Below are positions 14,831 to 22,996 of a DNA stretch of 24,831 nt, one piece after another. The stretch is taken from positions 1 through 24,831 of IMG/VR virus record IMGVR_UViG_3300042691_006063. One strand, 5' to 3'. This DNA comes from a virus. A model generated the notes under the pieces. That model worked only from the letters and a program-made list of their open reading frames with translations. It was not told the origin of the DNA and did no database searches. The position numbers and the translations under genes are program-made. Numbering within the stretch: the first letter of the stretch is position 1; each line of letters begins with the position of its first letter.

Positions 14831-16341
14831 TGGCTAACGGCTTGAACGTCGCGCTTGACCGGATGACCCCGGCACTGTTCCGTCCTCCTGCGGAACCTAA
14901 GCCTACGCCTGTTCAGCAGGCCAGCGAAAAGCTCACTGGCATTGAGGAAAAGCTCGGGCAAGCGCAGCAAAAGGCTGGAGAGTTTGAAGCCAAGAAGGCA
15001 GAGTTTTCTGCTACGCAAAAGGCGGCAGAAGCAGCTAAGGGCGCTGAATTTGTCAAGGCTGAGAGTGCTGCCATCTCAGGCTCCCAGGCCTACAAGGATC
15101 TGGAGCAAATCAACCGCGAGGCCGCGCAAGCCCGGTTCCAGCCTTCTCAGCGCACCATGCAGGAGAACGCTGCGCTGTTTGGGCTGATCAGCGTGATTGG
15201 GTTTGCCATCGGTGCTGGCGGCAAGTCCAACGCCATGTCTGCTATGTCTGCCATGAACGGGATGCTGGAAGGCGCTCGAAAAGGCGACATGGATCGGTAC
15301 AACAAAGAGAAGGATACGTTCAACACAAACCTGCGGGCGCTGACGCAAAAGTCTCAGTTGCTAGCTACCGAGGTCAAGCGCATCACCGACTTGGCTGCGC
15401 GTGACCGCGAGCAGGCTCGGTTGGAGTTCGCGTCCTTGCAGGCCAAGGAAGGCGCTGACTTTGTTCGGCAGTATGCCGACAGGTTTGGACTTCCTGCTAC
15501 CGTCAAGTATCTGGAGCAGCAAGCCAAGGGTGCAGAGCGGATGCTGCAAATGGCACTGCAGGCGGACGCCCGTGAGCAGGCTCGCGTGCAAGCCGAGCAG
15601 GCTCGCATGGAACGTGAGCGTGAGCGTTTGACTGCTCAGAGGCAATTGCAGGAAGAGCGCCTACGGTCGCAACGTGAGAACACTTTGTTGCGCCTTGAGG
15701 TTCAGAAAGATCTGGCAAAGCAACGAGCAGATGCCGTGGTCGCAAAGGGGGAAGCCAAGAGCAAGTTAGATAACAAAGACATTCGGCAGTTGGAAGCGTA
15801 TGACTCGCTTGCTAAGGGTCTGGAAGAACTGAAGAAGACCTTCAAGCCCGAGTACGCCGGTATGGGCATCGTGGGATTTGGTGCAGATATTGAAGCAGAA
15901 GCCATGCGCAGGCTTGGGGGCAAGGAGGCCGTTGACGCCATGTCGTGGTGGTCCAAGTATGCCCAGTTGCAAGCTCCCAGTCGTCACGCGCTGTTTGGCG
16001 CGACCCTTACCGGCAACGAGCTGAAAAACTATCAGGAATACACGGCCAAGCGGTCGGACTCGCCCGATTTTGTGCTGTCTTCGATTGATCAGCAGATTCA
16101 GCATTCAAAGGGTCAGGCAGAGCTGAAGCGTGACCTGTTCCGGGGCGCAAACAAGGAAGTGCCTGAAATCAAGGCGCGTGACTACTTCACCTCATTTGCT
16201 GGCCCTGCACAACCCGTCGCTGAGCCTGCTGCTACGCCTGCTGCCGCAACTTCTCAGCCAACTCATACGTTGAGGGGGAGGCCGATTGTTGTGCGAGATG
16301 GTAGGTGGGTGTTTCAAGATACCGGTGAAGAGGCTAAGTGA
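14830..16341 (+). CDS. Coiled-coil internal virion protein
   Basis: 503 residues from ATG 14830 (TGATG overlap; an in-frame GTG lies just before). Coiled coils cover about residues 30-100 and 150-330 (for example QARVQAEQARMERERERLTA). Between them is a small hydrophobic patch (ALFGLISVIGFAIGAGG) that could insert in a membrane. Residues 335-460 form a more globular helical part; a short C-terminal beta motif follows a Pro/Ala linker (TLRGRPIVVRDGRWVFQDTG). Position, length and coil content match podovirus ejection proteins. No lytic or protease motif is visible. Confidence 0.65.
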   Translation: MANGLNVALDRMTPALFRPPAEPKPTPVQQASEKLTGIEEKLGQAQQKAGEFEAKKAEFSATQKAAEAAKGAEFVKAESAAISGSQAYKDLEQINREAAQARFQPSQRTMQENAALFGLISVIGFAIGAGGKSNAMSAMSAMNGMLEGARKGDMDRYNKEKDTFNTNLRALTQKSQLLATEVKRITDLAARDREQARLEFASLQAKEGADFVRQYADRFGLPATVKYLEQQAKGAERMLQMALQADAREQARVQAEQARMERERERLTAQRQLQEERLRSQRENTLLRLEVQKDLAKQRADAVVAKGEAKSKLDNKDIRQLEAYDSLAKGLEELKKTFKPEYAGMGIVGFGADIEAEAMRRLGGKEAVDAMSWWSKYAQLQAPSRHALFGATLTGNELKNYQEYTAKRSDSPDFVLSSIDQQIQHSKGQAELKRDLFRGANKEVPEIKARDYFTSFAGPAQPVAEPAATPAAATSQPTHTLRGRPIVVRDGRWVFQDTGEEAK

Positions 16342-19241
16342 TGGGCGAAGAACTGCCACCTCTTCCTGCTGGCGCTCAACCTATTGCGTCTCCACCGCTC
16401 CCGCTTGGGGCAAAGGCCATTTCTGAGCAGCTTGCTCCACCCATGCCGGTTGGGGCAATACCTGTTGCCGGAGGAGTCCCTCGTCCTATAGGCCAGTTGG
16501 GATACCCGGAAGAGTCTCTCCAGCCATCCCGCCGCGAGCGCGTAGCCGAGGTTGGGAAAGCGGGTGGAATTGGTGCCGCGTTAGGTTTTGCCACACCTGA
16601 ACTCATGCGAGGTCTTGGCGCGAGTATGCGGGCTGTTCCTAGCGTTGCCCCCTACGCTGGTGCTGTGCAGGCTATGGGCGAGGCGTCCCGTGGTTTTGGC
16701 CCGCGTCTGGCACAAAGCCTCTATGGAGGTATTGGTGGTCTGACGGGAGAGACGGCTGGACAAATACTGGAAAGCAAGGGCAAGGGCGGTGCTGTTGCCG
16801 AGGCCGCTCGGTTTGGTGCGGGTGCAGGTGGACAATTGGCAGCAGAAGGGGCTGTAAGGTTTCTCAGCAACCGGGTTACTGGTCCGCTCATGTCAGCCGT
16901 GCTGAACCGCCTTCAGCCTGGAGTGGGTACGTTTGGAAGAATGCTTGGGCAGATGAGTGAGCCGGAGGCCGCTGCAGTTCCTGGGTTGACATTGAACGAA
17001 CGTCAGCAAGAGTTCATCCGGCAAAAGCTACTCTCTATCCGTGGGCGCGAGCGTGACCCTGCTGTTATCGAGCGTACCGAGCGGGAGATTTACGGTTTCC
17101 TGCGACAGGTAGCAGACGATGCCTTGCTGACCGCAGATAGCCAAGCCAGAAGCGCGTTCAACCAAGCCGACCAGTTGCTTAGAGATGCAGAGTCGGCAAC
17201 GGGTCAGATGAAGGCAGATTTGACGCAGCAGCTGGGGCGCATCTCGTCTCAGTTTGAGGCTTCTGCCATGCGCTTGGAGAAGTCTGGGCGGGACGCGGTC
17301 AAGCTCATCAACGAGCAAGCAGAACAGACGGCCAAGAACATTCTGGAGCGAGCTAGGCAGCAAGGCCCGGAAATGCAGCAGGCTGCTCAAGCCGAGGCTA
17401 ACGCCATCCGACAGCGGGCTGCTGATGATGTCAGGCAGCTAACGGAGACGCTGAACGCACGCATGACCCGTATGCGGGACGTGCGCGACCGTCTGCGTCA
17501 GACAGGTGTTCAGCGTGTTGCGACTGCTGAGCGTGAGGTTCGTGGTGTTGGCGAACAATTGACGCCGACAGATCTTGGAACCCGTATCCGCGAAGGGTTC
17601 ATGAACAAGATCAACGAACTCAAGGCCGTCCGAGAGTCAAACGTCACCAAGAACAAAGAAGCGGCATTTGGAGAAGCTAGGGCTAAAGAGCAGGCTGGGC
17701 AGCGATTTAACCAGACCAAGGCATATGGCAAGGCTGTTGAGCAGATCAACACTTCCTTGAAGAGCCCTGAAACCGGGCTTGCCAATGTTCCGTCTGGGGA
17801 GATCCGCAAGGAACTCACGCAGATCAAAGAAGCGCTGTCTCGCGGTATTCGCACGGAAACCACGGACGAGGCGGGCAACGTCATCATCAAGTACCAGCCT
17901 CTGAGTTTTGAGGCTCTGGAGGTGCTGAGGCGCAACCTGCGCGACAGGTCGTTTGGCCTGCCTGATACCGGGTACAGCGCTATCGGTCAGCAGCAGGCTG
18001 GCAAGTTGGCGTCGGCTATCGAGTCCATCCAGAAAGAGTTCTCGCCTGGGTTTGAGACGTACTTGGCGCAATACGCTGCTGACTCTAAGCCGCTCAACGA
18101 GTTCAGGAACAGGCTAGGCAAGTCCATATCGGGTGTGGCTGAGTACGACATGGCTCAGTTCCTGACTGACCCGTCTACGCTAGGAGCTGCTGCTTTTCGT
18201 TCTGCAGGAACGGTGCAGCAACTCATCGACACCGTGGGTGCCAAGGAGGCTGACAACCTCGCTCGGGCGTTTATTGCCGACAAGGTAAGGGGTGGGGCGG
18301 CAAAAGACGTTGCATCTGCGCTGGATGCCTCTCGTGATTGGATCGGCAAGTTTCCTGCGCTGCGCCAGGAGCTTGATCGGTTGGCTCAACGTGCTGGTGT
18401 TGCTGAATCAACGCAAGCGAGGCGAGAAAAACTTTCTAACGTCTTACGCACGAGGATTGGTTCTACGGCTGAAGAACTTGCCAAAAGGACTCGGGAACTT
18501 CCAGAAGCCGCTGCTGAAGCTGCGGCGACGGTTGAACGTAAGGCTGGTGAAGCGGCAGCAAAGGTGTTGCCTGCTGCCGAGAAAGAGGCGGCTGAGGTAA
18601 AGGGCAAGGCGGCTACTGCGGCTGCAGCAAAAGAAGCCGACGTTCGCGCTCAACTGGAGGCGCAGGCAAAGACAGTAGAGCGGCGTAAGACTGCGGTAGA
18701 AAAGGAAGCCGAGGGCAAGATTGCCGAGGCAACTCAAGCCGCTGAGGCTGGTGCAAAAGGCTTGCGTGAGGCTGGAGAAGGTGCAGTTACTGCGGCTAAG
18801 GCTCAAGAACAGTTGCTGCTGGGCAAGGATGTCAAGCCCGCTGCCCGTCTCAAGCAGATCATTGAGAACGTCGGCAAGCCTCAGTTTGCAACTGAACTCA
18901 GGACCGTCAGTGAGGCTATCCGTAGCTCTCCAGAGATGCGTCAGAAGTTTGAGCAGGCCGTTATCGAGCATGTTGCTGACAACTTTCAGCGTAGCCCCAA
19001 AGGCGGTGTGTCTGCAGCAGAAACCTTGTTCAAGAACTTGCGAGACGAAGGTTTGATTGACCCTCGCAAGGAAAAGGAAGTACTGGACAAGTTGCGAGAG
19101 GTAGCGGTTACGCCAGCCGACCTCAAGACTCGTCTCAGTCTCGCCCGTACTGCCGTGCGTGGCCTCATCATGTCTGGTGTGCGCGTAGGCGCGACAGCAG
19201 CTACCCCTAATTTTTCCAAACCAAAGGAAGAGCAGCCATGA
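16341..19241 (+). CDS. Giant coiled-coil internal/ejection protein
   Basis: 966 residues, the largest product here; ATG 16341 overlaps the previous stop (TGATG). The first 55 residues are Pro-rich (ELPPLPAGAQPIASPPLPLG). Residues 70-200 are Gly/Ala-rich small-residue helices (GGIGAALGFATPELMRGLG, SLYGGIGGLTGETAGQILE). Residues 220-420 and 700-860 are long charged coiled coils (ADVRAQLEAQAKTVERRKTA), separated by a mixed region around 430-680. It resembles in build T7 gp16-type tunnel proteins, but no transglycosylase motif (E-S-S and G-L-M-Q) was seen. It likely forms part of the DNA-ejection tunnel. Confidence 0.65.
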   Translation: MGEELPPLPAGAQPIASPPLPLGAKAISEQLAPPMPVGAIPVAGGVPRPIGQLGYPEESLQPSRRERVAEVGKAGGIGAALGFATPELMRGLGASMRAVPSVAPYAGAVQAMGEASRGFGPRLAQSLYGGIGGLTGETAGQILESKGKGGAVAEAARFGAGAGGQLAAEGAVRFLSNRVTGPLMSAVLNRLQPGVGTFGRMLGQMSEPEAAAVPGLTLNERQQEFIRQKLLSIRGRERDPAVIERTEREIYGFLRQVADDALLTADSQARSAFNQADQLLRDAESATGQMKADLTQQLGRISSQFEASAMRLEKSGRDAVKLINEQAEQTAKNILERARQQGPEMQQAAQAEANAIRQRAADDVRQLTETLNARMTRMRDVRDRLRQTGVQRVATAEREVRGVGEQLTPTDLGTRIREGFMNKINELKAVRESNVTKNKEAAFGEARAKEQAGQRFNQTKAYGKAVEQINTSLKSPETGLANVPSGEIRKELTQIKEALSRGIRTETTDEAGNVIIKYQPLSFEALEVLRRNLRDRSFGLPDTGYSAIGQQQAGKLASAIESIQKEFSPGFETYLAQYAADSKPLNEFRNRLGKSISGVAEYDMAQFLTDPSTLGAAAFRSAGTVQQLIDTVGAKEADNLARAFIADKVRGGAAKDVASALDASRDWIGKFPALRQELDRLAQRAGVAESTQARREKLSNVLRTRIGSTAEELAKRTRELPEAAAEAAATVERKAGEAAAKVLPAAEKEAAEVKGKAATAAAAKEADVRAQLEAQAKTVERRKTAVEKEAEGKIAEATQAAEAGAKGLREAGEGAVTAAKAQEQLLLGKDVKPAARLKQIIENVGKPQFATELRTVSEAIRSSPEMRQKFEQAVIEHVADNFQRSPKGGVSAAETLFKNLRDEGLIDPRKEKEVLDKLREVAVTPADLKTRLSLARTAVRGLIMSGVRVGATAATPNFSKPKEEQP

Positions 19242-19399
19242 AGAAGGAAACCTACGAAGAACGTGAAGCCCGCCGTGGTGGCGAGAACGAGGTTATGGGC
19301 TCTGAGAACGCCATGCGTGCCCAGCGCAGGGTGCAGCAGATGGATCGTCAGCAGACCCAGCAGATGAAGCGCCCAGTTCCCCGCAAGCTCAAGAGGTAA
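19238..19399 (+). CDS. Small highly charged protein (53 aa)
   Basis: ATG 19238 overlaps the giant protein's stop (ATGA); AAAGGAAG 5' of it lies in the Lys-Glu codons of that protein's tail. The 53 residues are Arg/Lys/Glu/Gln-rich, one helix (NAMRAQRRVQQMDRQQTQQM) ending in KRPVPRKLKR. The last two codons, AAG AGG, also serve as the ribosome binding site of the next gene. Function unknown; a nucleic-acid-binding role fits the charge. Confidence 0.6.
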   Translation: MKKETYEEREARRGGENEVMGSENAMRAQRRVQQMDRQQTQQMKRPVPRKLKR

Positions 19400-19402
19400 G
19401 CC

Positions 19403-19546
19403 ATGCCACTAGCTAAAGGCTCAAGCCAGAAGACCATCTCCAAGAACATTCGGGAGATGATGCGAGAGGGCACCCGTCCGCGTAAGCAAATCATTGCTAT
19501 CGCCCTGTCTACGGCTCGCAAGAGCAAGCGCAAGGACAAGCGATGA
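19403..19546 (+). CDS. Small basic phage protein (SQKTISKNI type)
   Basis: 47 residues with AAGAGG six bases ahead. The pattern SQKTISKNIREMMREG ... KQIIAIALSTARKSK matches a widespread tiny phage protein group (resembling DUF6496-like proteins as I recall), with a conserved N-I, a central Gly and an AIAL helix before a basic end. The C-terminus is KSKRKDKR. Function in the group is unknown. ATGA overlap with the following gene. Confidence 0.68.
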   Translation: MPLAKGSSQKTISKNIREMMREGTRPRKQIIAIALSTARKSKRKDKR

Positions 19547-19701
19547 AGCCTGGGCTGTACGCGAACATCCACGCCAAGCGAGAGCGCATCAAAGCCGGTA
19601 GCGGCGAGAAGATGCGCAAGCCTGGGGCTTCTGGTGCGCCTACGGCCAAGGCTTTCCGAGAGTCAGCCAAGACCGCCAAGCGGAAGGACAAGCGTGGCTA
19701 A
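19543..19701 (+). CDS. Small basic phage protein (GLYANIHAKR type)
   Basis: 52 residues, start coupled by ATGA; AAGGA six bases upstream lies inside the KRKDKR codons of the previous gene. The sequence GLYANIHAKRERIKAGSGEK, then MRKPGASGAPTAKAF, is a pattern I recognise from many uncultured phage genomes as a conserved small basic protein of unknown function. It ends KRKDKRG, nearly the same tail as its neighbour. No acidic or hydrophobic stretches. Confidence 0.7.
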   Translation: MKPGLYANIHAKRERIKAGSGEKMRKPGASGAPTAKAFRESAKTAKRKDKRG

Positions 19702-19906
19702 GAAGGCTAAGGGCATCAACCCAGAGCTTGAGAAGGCTATCAGCAAACTGCTGGAGCAGACGATGGCTGACGACTCTGTGAGCATCGCGGACAAATCCAA
19801 GGTGATCGACCGAGCCCTGAAACTGGAAGCACTGAAGGCCAAGCTGGATCAGGATGAGTGGGGCAGCGGGTTCTTTGGTGGTGATGACGAGGATGATGAC
19901 AAGTGA
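19694..19906 (+). CDS. Small helical protein with acidic tail (packaging candidate)
   Basis: 70 residues from GTG 19694, overlapping the previous gene by 8 bases, with AAGGA five bases ahead. It has a basic start (MAKKAKGINPELEK), two helices (KAISKLLEQTMADDSVSIAD, then SKVIDRALKLEALKAKL), and a strongly acidic flexible end (WGSGFFGGDDEDDDK). In T7-like phages the small terminase subunit is a short helical protein encoded next to holin genes late in the genome; the size, the acidic tail and this place are compatible. That is a hypothesis only, since no homology was seen. Confidence 0.6.
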   Translation: MAKKAKGINPELEKAISKLLEQTMADDSVSIADKSKVIDRALKLEALKAKLDQDEWGSGFFGGDDEDDDK

Positions 19907-19935
19907 TAGCATGATTACCCTTTAAGGGGGTATTC

Positions 19936-20154
19936 ATGGATGCAGCGAAGGTGTTGAGGCTTGCTCTTTCCGTGTTGTCAGAGCGGCTGCTGGTGATACT
20001 GGCGATGTCTATGACGTTTGGCCTTGCGTGCTGGAGCATGTGGGGGCCGAGCGTGGAGAGGGTGGTGACGCTAGCCATTTTCTGTGTGCTGGCGTATCTT
20101 CTTACCCGTCCTAGAAAGGAAAAGCAACGTGAAGACGATCAGGCAACTCAGTAA
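19936..20154 (+). CDS. Two-helix membrane protein (holin or lysis candidate)
   Basis: 72 residues with a strong AAGGGGG ribosome binding site. Two membrane helices (about 17-35, RLLVILAMSMTFGLACWSM; 41-57, ERVVTLAIFCVLAYLL) are joined by a short WGPSVE turn and followed by a charged cytoplasmic tail (RPRKEKQREDDQATQ). This is the build of a class II holin or small membrane accessory protein. A better holin match lies at 23418, so this one may be an antiholin, a second holin, or a membrane factor for another step. The next gene starts inside its tail. Confidence 0.55.
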   Translation: MDAAKVLRLALSVLSERLLVILAMSMTFGLACWSMWGPSVERVVTLAIFCVLAYLLTRPRKEKQREDDQATQ

Positions 20155-20338
20155 CGGCGAGCAAGAGCCTGCTGAGGCTATGCGTGCCCAGCTGCCGCAG
20201 GATGTGACTGCGGATATGAAGTGCTGGTATCCCGGTCAGCTTCCTAAGGGTGGCTTTCGTGCTGTCATCCCGATGGGGCCGAACAAGCAGAACACCAAGT
20301 TGAGCCCCACTTCTGGTGGCGGGAAGAAGGTGTACTGA
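20129..20338 (+). CDS. Small hypothetical phage protein (69 aa)
   Basis: GTG start 20129 with AAAGGAAAAG before it, overlapping the membrane protein's end by 26 bases in another frame. 69 residues (MKTIRQLSNGEQEPAEAMRA, single Cys in MKCWYPGQL), with a C-terminal Gly/Lys tail (SPTSGGGKKVY). Probably small, partly unfolded. No family recognised. It shares the operon with the beta-rich protein at 20340, which begins one base after its stop. Confidence 0.5.
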   Translation: MKTIRQLSNGEQEPAEAMRAQLPQDVTADMKCWYPGQLPKGGFRAVIPMGPNKQNTKLSPTSGGGKKVY

Positions 20339-20339
20339 G

Positions 20340-20669
20340 ATGAGCAGCGCAAACCCGTTTACCCCTACCGGGAACACCATTACGTTCACGGCCACCACGA
20401 GCCCTCCTGTGGGCGTACAAGCCGTTTCTAACGGCCTGGGAAGCATCCAGTACCTCGTGCAGAACGCGGGCTCTGCGGTAGTGTTTCTGGGCGTAGGAGC
20501 CAGCAACACTGCTGCGCAGGCTAACGCTGTGACGGTGACCTCTACTGGGCCTGCTATCCCCCTGTTGGCAAGCAGCATTCAGGTGCTGACGTTCCCGGCC
20601 AACTCGTTCTTCTCGGGGAATGCTGCTACTAGCAGCGTTGTGTACATCACGCCTGGAGACGGAGCGTAA
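20340..20669 (+). CDS. Beta-rich hypothetical virion protein (109 aa)
   Basis: 109 residues from ATG 20340. Strand-rich with Thr/Ser/Ala (NTITFTATTSPPVGVQAVS, VVFLGVGASNTAAQAN, SIQVLTFPANSFFSG); it looks like a small beta-sandwich similar in style to the decoration-like proteins after the capsid gene. I recall FLGVG-type small proteins from aquatic phages but know no function. Directly upstream of the receptor-binding protein, it could be its assembly partner or a fibre base. Confidence 0.55.
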   Translation: MSSANPFTPTGNTITFTATTSPPVGVQAVSNGLGSIQYLVQNAGSAVVFLGVGASNTAAQANAVTVTSTGPAIPLLASSIQVLTFPANSFFSGNAATSSVVYITPGDGA

Positions 20670-20671
20670 GT

Positions 20672-22996
20672 ATGCGCAAGGGTTTGGGTCGTCACAACCG
20701 CCGCAGTCCGGGGACGTTCAACCCCGGAGTGCTCTTCGCTAACGGCGAACAAGGCTTCTGGTACGACCCCACCGACATCCCGCTGGCGTGGCGGCGGAAT
20801 TTGCTCACTTACACGGAGCAGTTTGACAATGCGGCGTGGACGAAGGCTAATTCAACGATTACCGCCGATGCTGCGGTCGCTCCTGACGGAACTACGACAG
20901 CCGACAAGCTGGTTGAAAACACTGCAAACGCTATTCATTCGATTGGGCAAGGAAAAACATTTAGCGCGGGGACGTATTGCATTAGTGTTTACGCCAAGGG
21001 TTCGGAACGTACACGTTTAGAAATTGCAACGCAGCCAATGGACGTTGGTTTTGACCTTGCCAACGGAACCATTCTTTACGGGACTGGCGGAACTATTACA
21101 GCCGAGGGTAATGGTTGGTATCGCTGTGTTGTTGCTTTTACTCCATCTAGCAGCCTGAACACGGAAATTCGTCTTCTCAACGCAACCAGCCAACGCACCT
21201 ACACCGGCGACGGCACTTCCGGCCTGTTCATCTGGGGCGCTCAACTAGAACTCGGCTCCACCGCCAGCACCTACCAGCAGATCGTCACGCCTGAGATCAG
21301 CTTCCTTCAGTACCAGTCCCAGCCGGTGCTGTACCAAGACTCCGCAGGCACCACGCCCGTCACCGCTGTCGAGCAAGCCGTAGGCTTGATGCTGGATAAG
21401 TCGAAGGGGTTGGTGCTGGGGAGTGAGCGGATGGCCAACGGCACGTTCGCTTCTGGCACAACGGGATGGTCCTCATTCCAGGCCACGTTGTCCGCTGTCG
21501 GTGGATGGGGTCTTGCGACCTCAACTGTTTCAACTGGCGCGGCTCAAATTTATCAATCTTTTAATGCGCCTGCCTTAAACGGTAAGTGGTATTTGTTTTC
21601 TGCAAAATACCGTAACAAAACAAGTTCTGGAGCTGCCAGGCTAATTATTTACAATATTAGCGCAGGTTTTGCTTCAATTACCACAGTATCGTCCTCTGCC
21701 GCAAGCGGCACGCTTTCCTGCATCGGCTTTGTCCCGGCAACGGGAGACATGCAAGTTGTCTGCGAGTTTGCAACTAACGCAATCGGTGAGTCGATTGAAT
21801 GGGACGATGTTTCCCTGCGCGAACTCCCCGGCAACCACGCCTTCCAGACCTCCTCCACCAAGCGCCCGGTGCTGCGGGCGAGGTATAACCTGCTGACGTA
21901 TTCGGAGCAGTTTGATAATGCGGTGTGGACGAAAGGTAGCGCCACAATAACTGCAAATTCCGCAGTTGCGCCTGATGGGACGACTACTGCTGATAAGTTG
22001 GTTGAGAACACAGCATTTGGTGCGCATCAGGTTTTTGTATCTTTCACATTTGCAGTAAATGTTGCCTACAGTTGGTCAGTTTACGCAAAAGCCGCTGAAC
22101 GAAGCTGGATATGGGTTAACGCTCAAGATGGTTCTGATAATAGAACTTGGTTTGATTTGGCAAATGGTGCAGTAGGAACTAACTCGGCAGGCAATGCCGC
22201 AAGCATTACTTCTGTTGGCAACGGTTGGTATCGTTGCAGCGTTAGTAGAACCACAGCAGCCGCAAGTGGGTTTTTCGCGGCTGGGTTGGCAACAGCAGAC
22301 AACACTGCTACCTACACCGGCGACGGGGCTTCTGGTGCGTTTATCTGGGGCGCAGACCTCCGCCCCACCAGCCAAGCCACCGGCCTGATCGGCCCGACGT
22401 ACCAGCGCATCGCCGCAGCGACGGACTACGATGTGGTGGGGTTCCTGCCGTATCTGGCTTTTGAGATTGACGATGCCCTGACGACGAATAGCATTGACTT
22501 CTCCGGCACGGACAAGATGACCGTTTTTGCGGGCGTAAGGAAGTTGAGTGATGCTACGGATGCGCTATTGGTTGAGTTGAGCGTAAATGCTCCCATAAGC
22601 ACTCGGGCGTTTTACTTGGCAGCTCCAGAATCTGCGTCATTACTTTCGTATTCTTTTTTCGGGCTTGGTGCTGCTGCGGCTAGTCCAAACCAAAGGGCTG
22701 GCACGGCGCTGGCAACGTATCCAGCGCCGATTACAAACGTGTTGACCACAACGGGCGATATTCCCGGAGATCTGAACACTATTCGCGTAAATGGTATTGC
22801 GGGAACGTCTGCCACTGGCGATCAAGGCACCGGCAACTACGGCAACTATCCGTTGTTTATCGGCGCACGCAACCAGACATCGGTTTACTTCAACGGCTGG
22901 ATTTATTCGCTGATTGGTCGCGGGGCGGCTACAACCGCTGGGCAGATCGCGGCCACAGAGCAGTGGGTGGCCGGTAAGTCGGGGGTGCAACTGTGA
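20672..22996 (+). CDS. Modular receptor-binding / tail fibre protein
   Basis: 774 residues. A short basic head (MRKGLGRHNRRSPGTFNPG) leads to GFWYDPTD, then beta module A (residues 43-204), a linker (LYQDSAGTTPVTAVEQAVGL, then MLDKSKG), a second jelly-roll-like module (about 254-385, ending SIEWDDVSLREL), module A' (406-580), and a C-terminal domain (about 590-774) with lectin/LamG-like strands (IDFSGTDKMTVFAGVRKL, YFNGWIYSLIG). A and A' share NLLTYTEQFDNA-WTK, PDGTTTADKLVENT, GNGWYRC and TYTGDGxSGxFIWGA. These resemble carbohydrate-binding modules of phage receptor-binding proteins. GC drops sharply in module cores. Very likely the host-sugar-binding fibre or tailspike-like protein without an evident catalytic domain. 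Confidence 0.75.
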   Translation: MRKGLGRHNRRSPGTFNPGVLFANGEQGFWYDPTDIPLAWRRNLLTYTEQFDNAAWTKANSTITADAAVAPDGTTTADKLVENTANAIHSIGQGKTFSAGTYCISVYAKGSERTRLEIATQPMDVGFDLANGTILYGTGGTITAEGNGWYRCVVAFTPSSSLNTEIRLLNATSQRTYTGDGTSGLFIWGAQLELGSTASTYQQIVTPEISFLQYQSQPVLYQDSAGTTPVTAVEQAVGLMLDKSKGLVLGSERMANGTFASGTTGWSSFQATLSAVGGWGLATSTVSTGAAQIYQSFNAPALNGKWYLFSAKYRNKTSSGAARLIIYNISAGFASITTVSSSAASGTLSCIGFVPATGDMQVVCEFATNAIGESIEWDDVSLRELPGNHAFQTSSTKRPVLRARYNLLTYSEQFDNAVWTKGSATITANSAVAPDGTTTADKLVENTAFGAHQVFVSFTFAVNVAYSWSVYAKAAERSWIWVNAQDGSDNRTWFDLANGAVGTNSAGNAASITSVGNGWYRCSVSRTTAAASGFFAAGLATADNTATYTGDGASGAFIWGADLRPTSQATGLIGPTYQRIAAATDYDVVGFLPYLAFEIDDALTTNSIDFSGTDKMTVFAGVRKLSDATDALLVELSVNAPISTRAFYLAAPESASLLSYSFFGLGAAAASPNQRAGTALATYPAPITNVLTTTGDIPGDLNTIRVNGIAGTSATGDQGTGNYGNYPLFIGARNQTSVYFNGWIYSLIGRGAATTAGQIAATEQWVAGKSGVQL
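20798..21283 (+). repeat. Receptor-binding module A (first copy)
   Basis: Residues 43-204 of the receptor-binding protein. It shares with the second copy the N-terminal LLTY-EQFDNA, the TTTADKLVENT strand, FDLANG, the GNGWYRC strand and the TYTGDGxSGxFIWGA closing motif, with a different centre. Confidence 0.8.
21887..22411 (+). repeat. Receptor-binding module A' (second copy)
   Basis: Residues 406-580 of the receptor-binding protein, homologous to 43-204 at the ends but with an unlike, AT-rich middle and a longer loop before the TYQRI end. Codons differ often, so the duplication or acquisition is not recent. Confidence 0.8.

Noticed and set aside
19907-19935. Possible promoter before the 72-residue membrane protein
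   Set aside because: No -35/-10 pair with acceptable spacing could be found; only the ribosome binding site and weak hairpin are supported.
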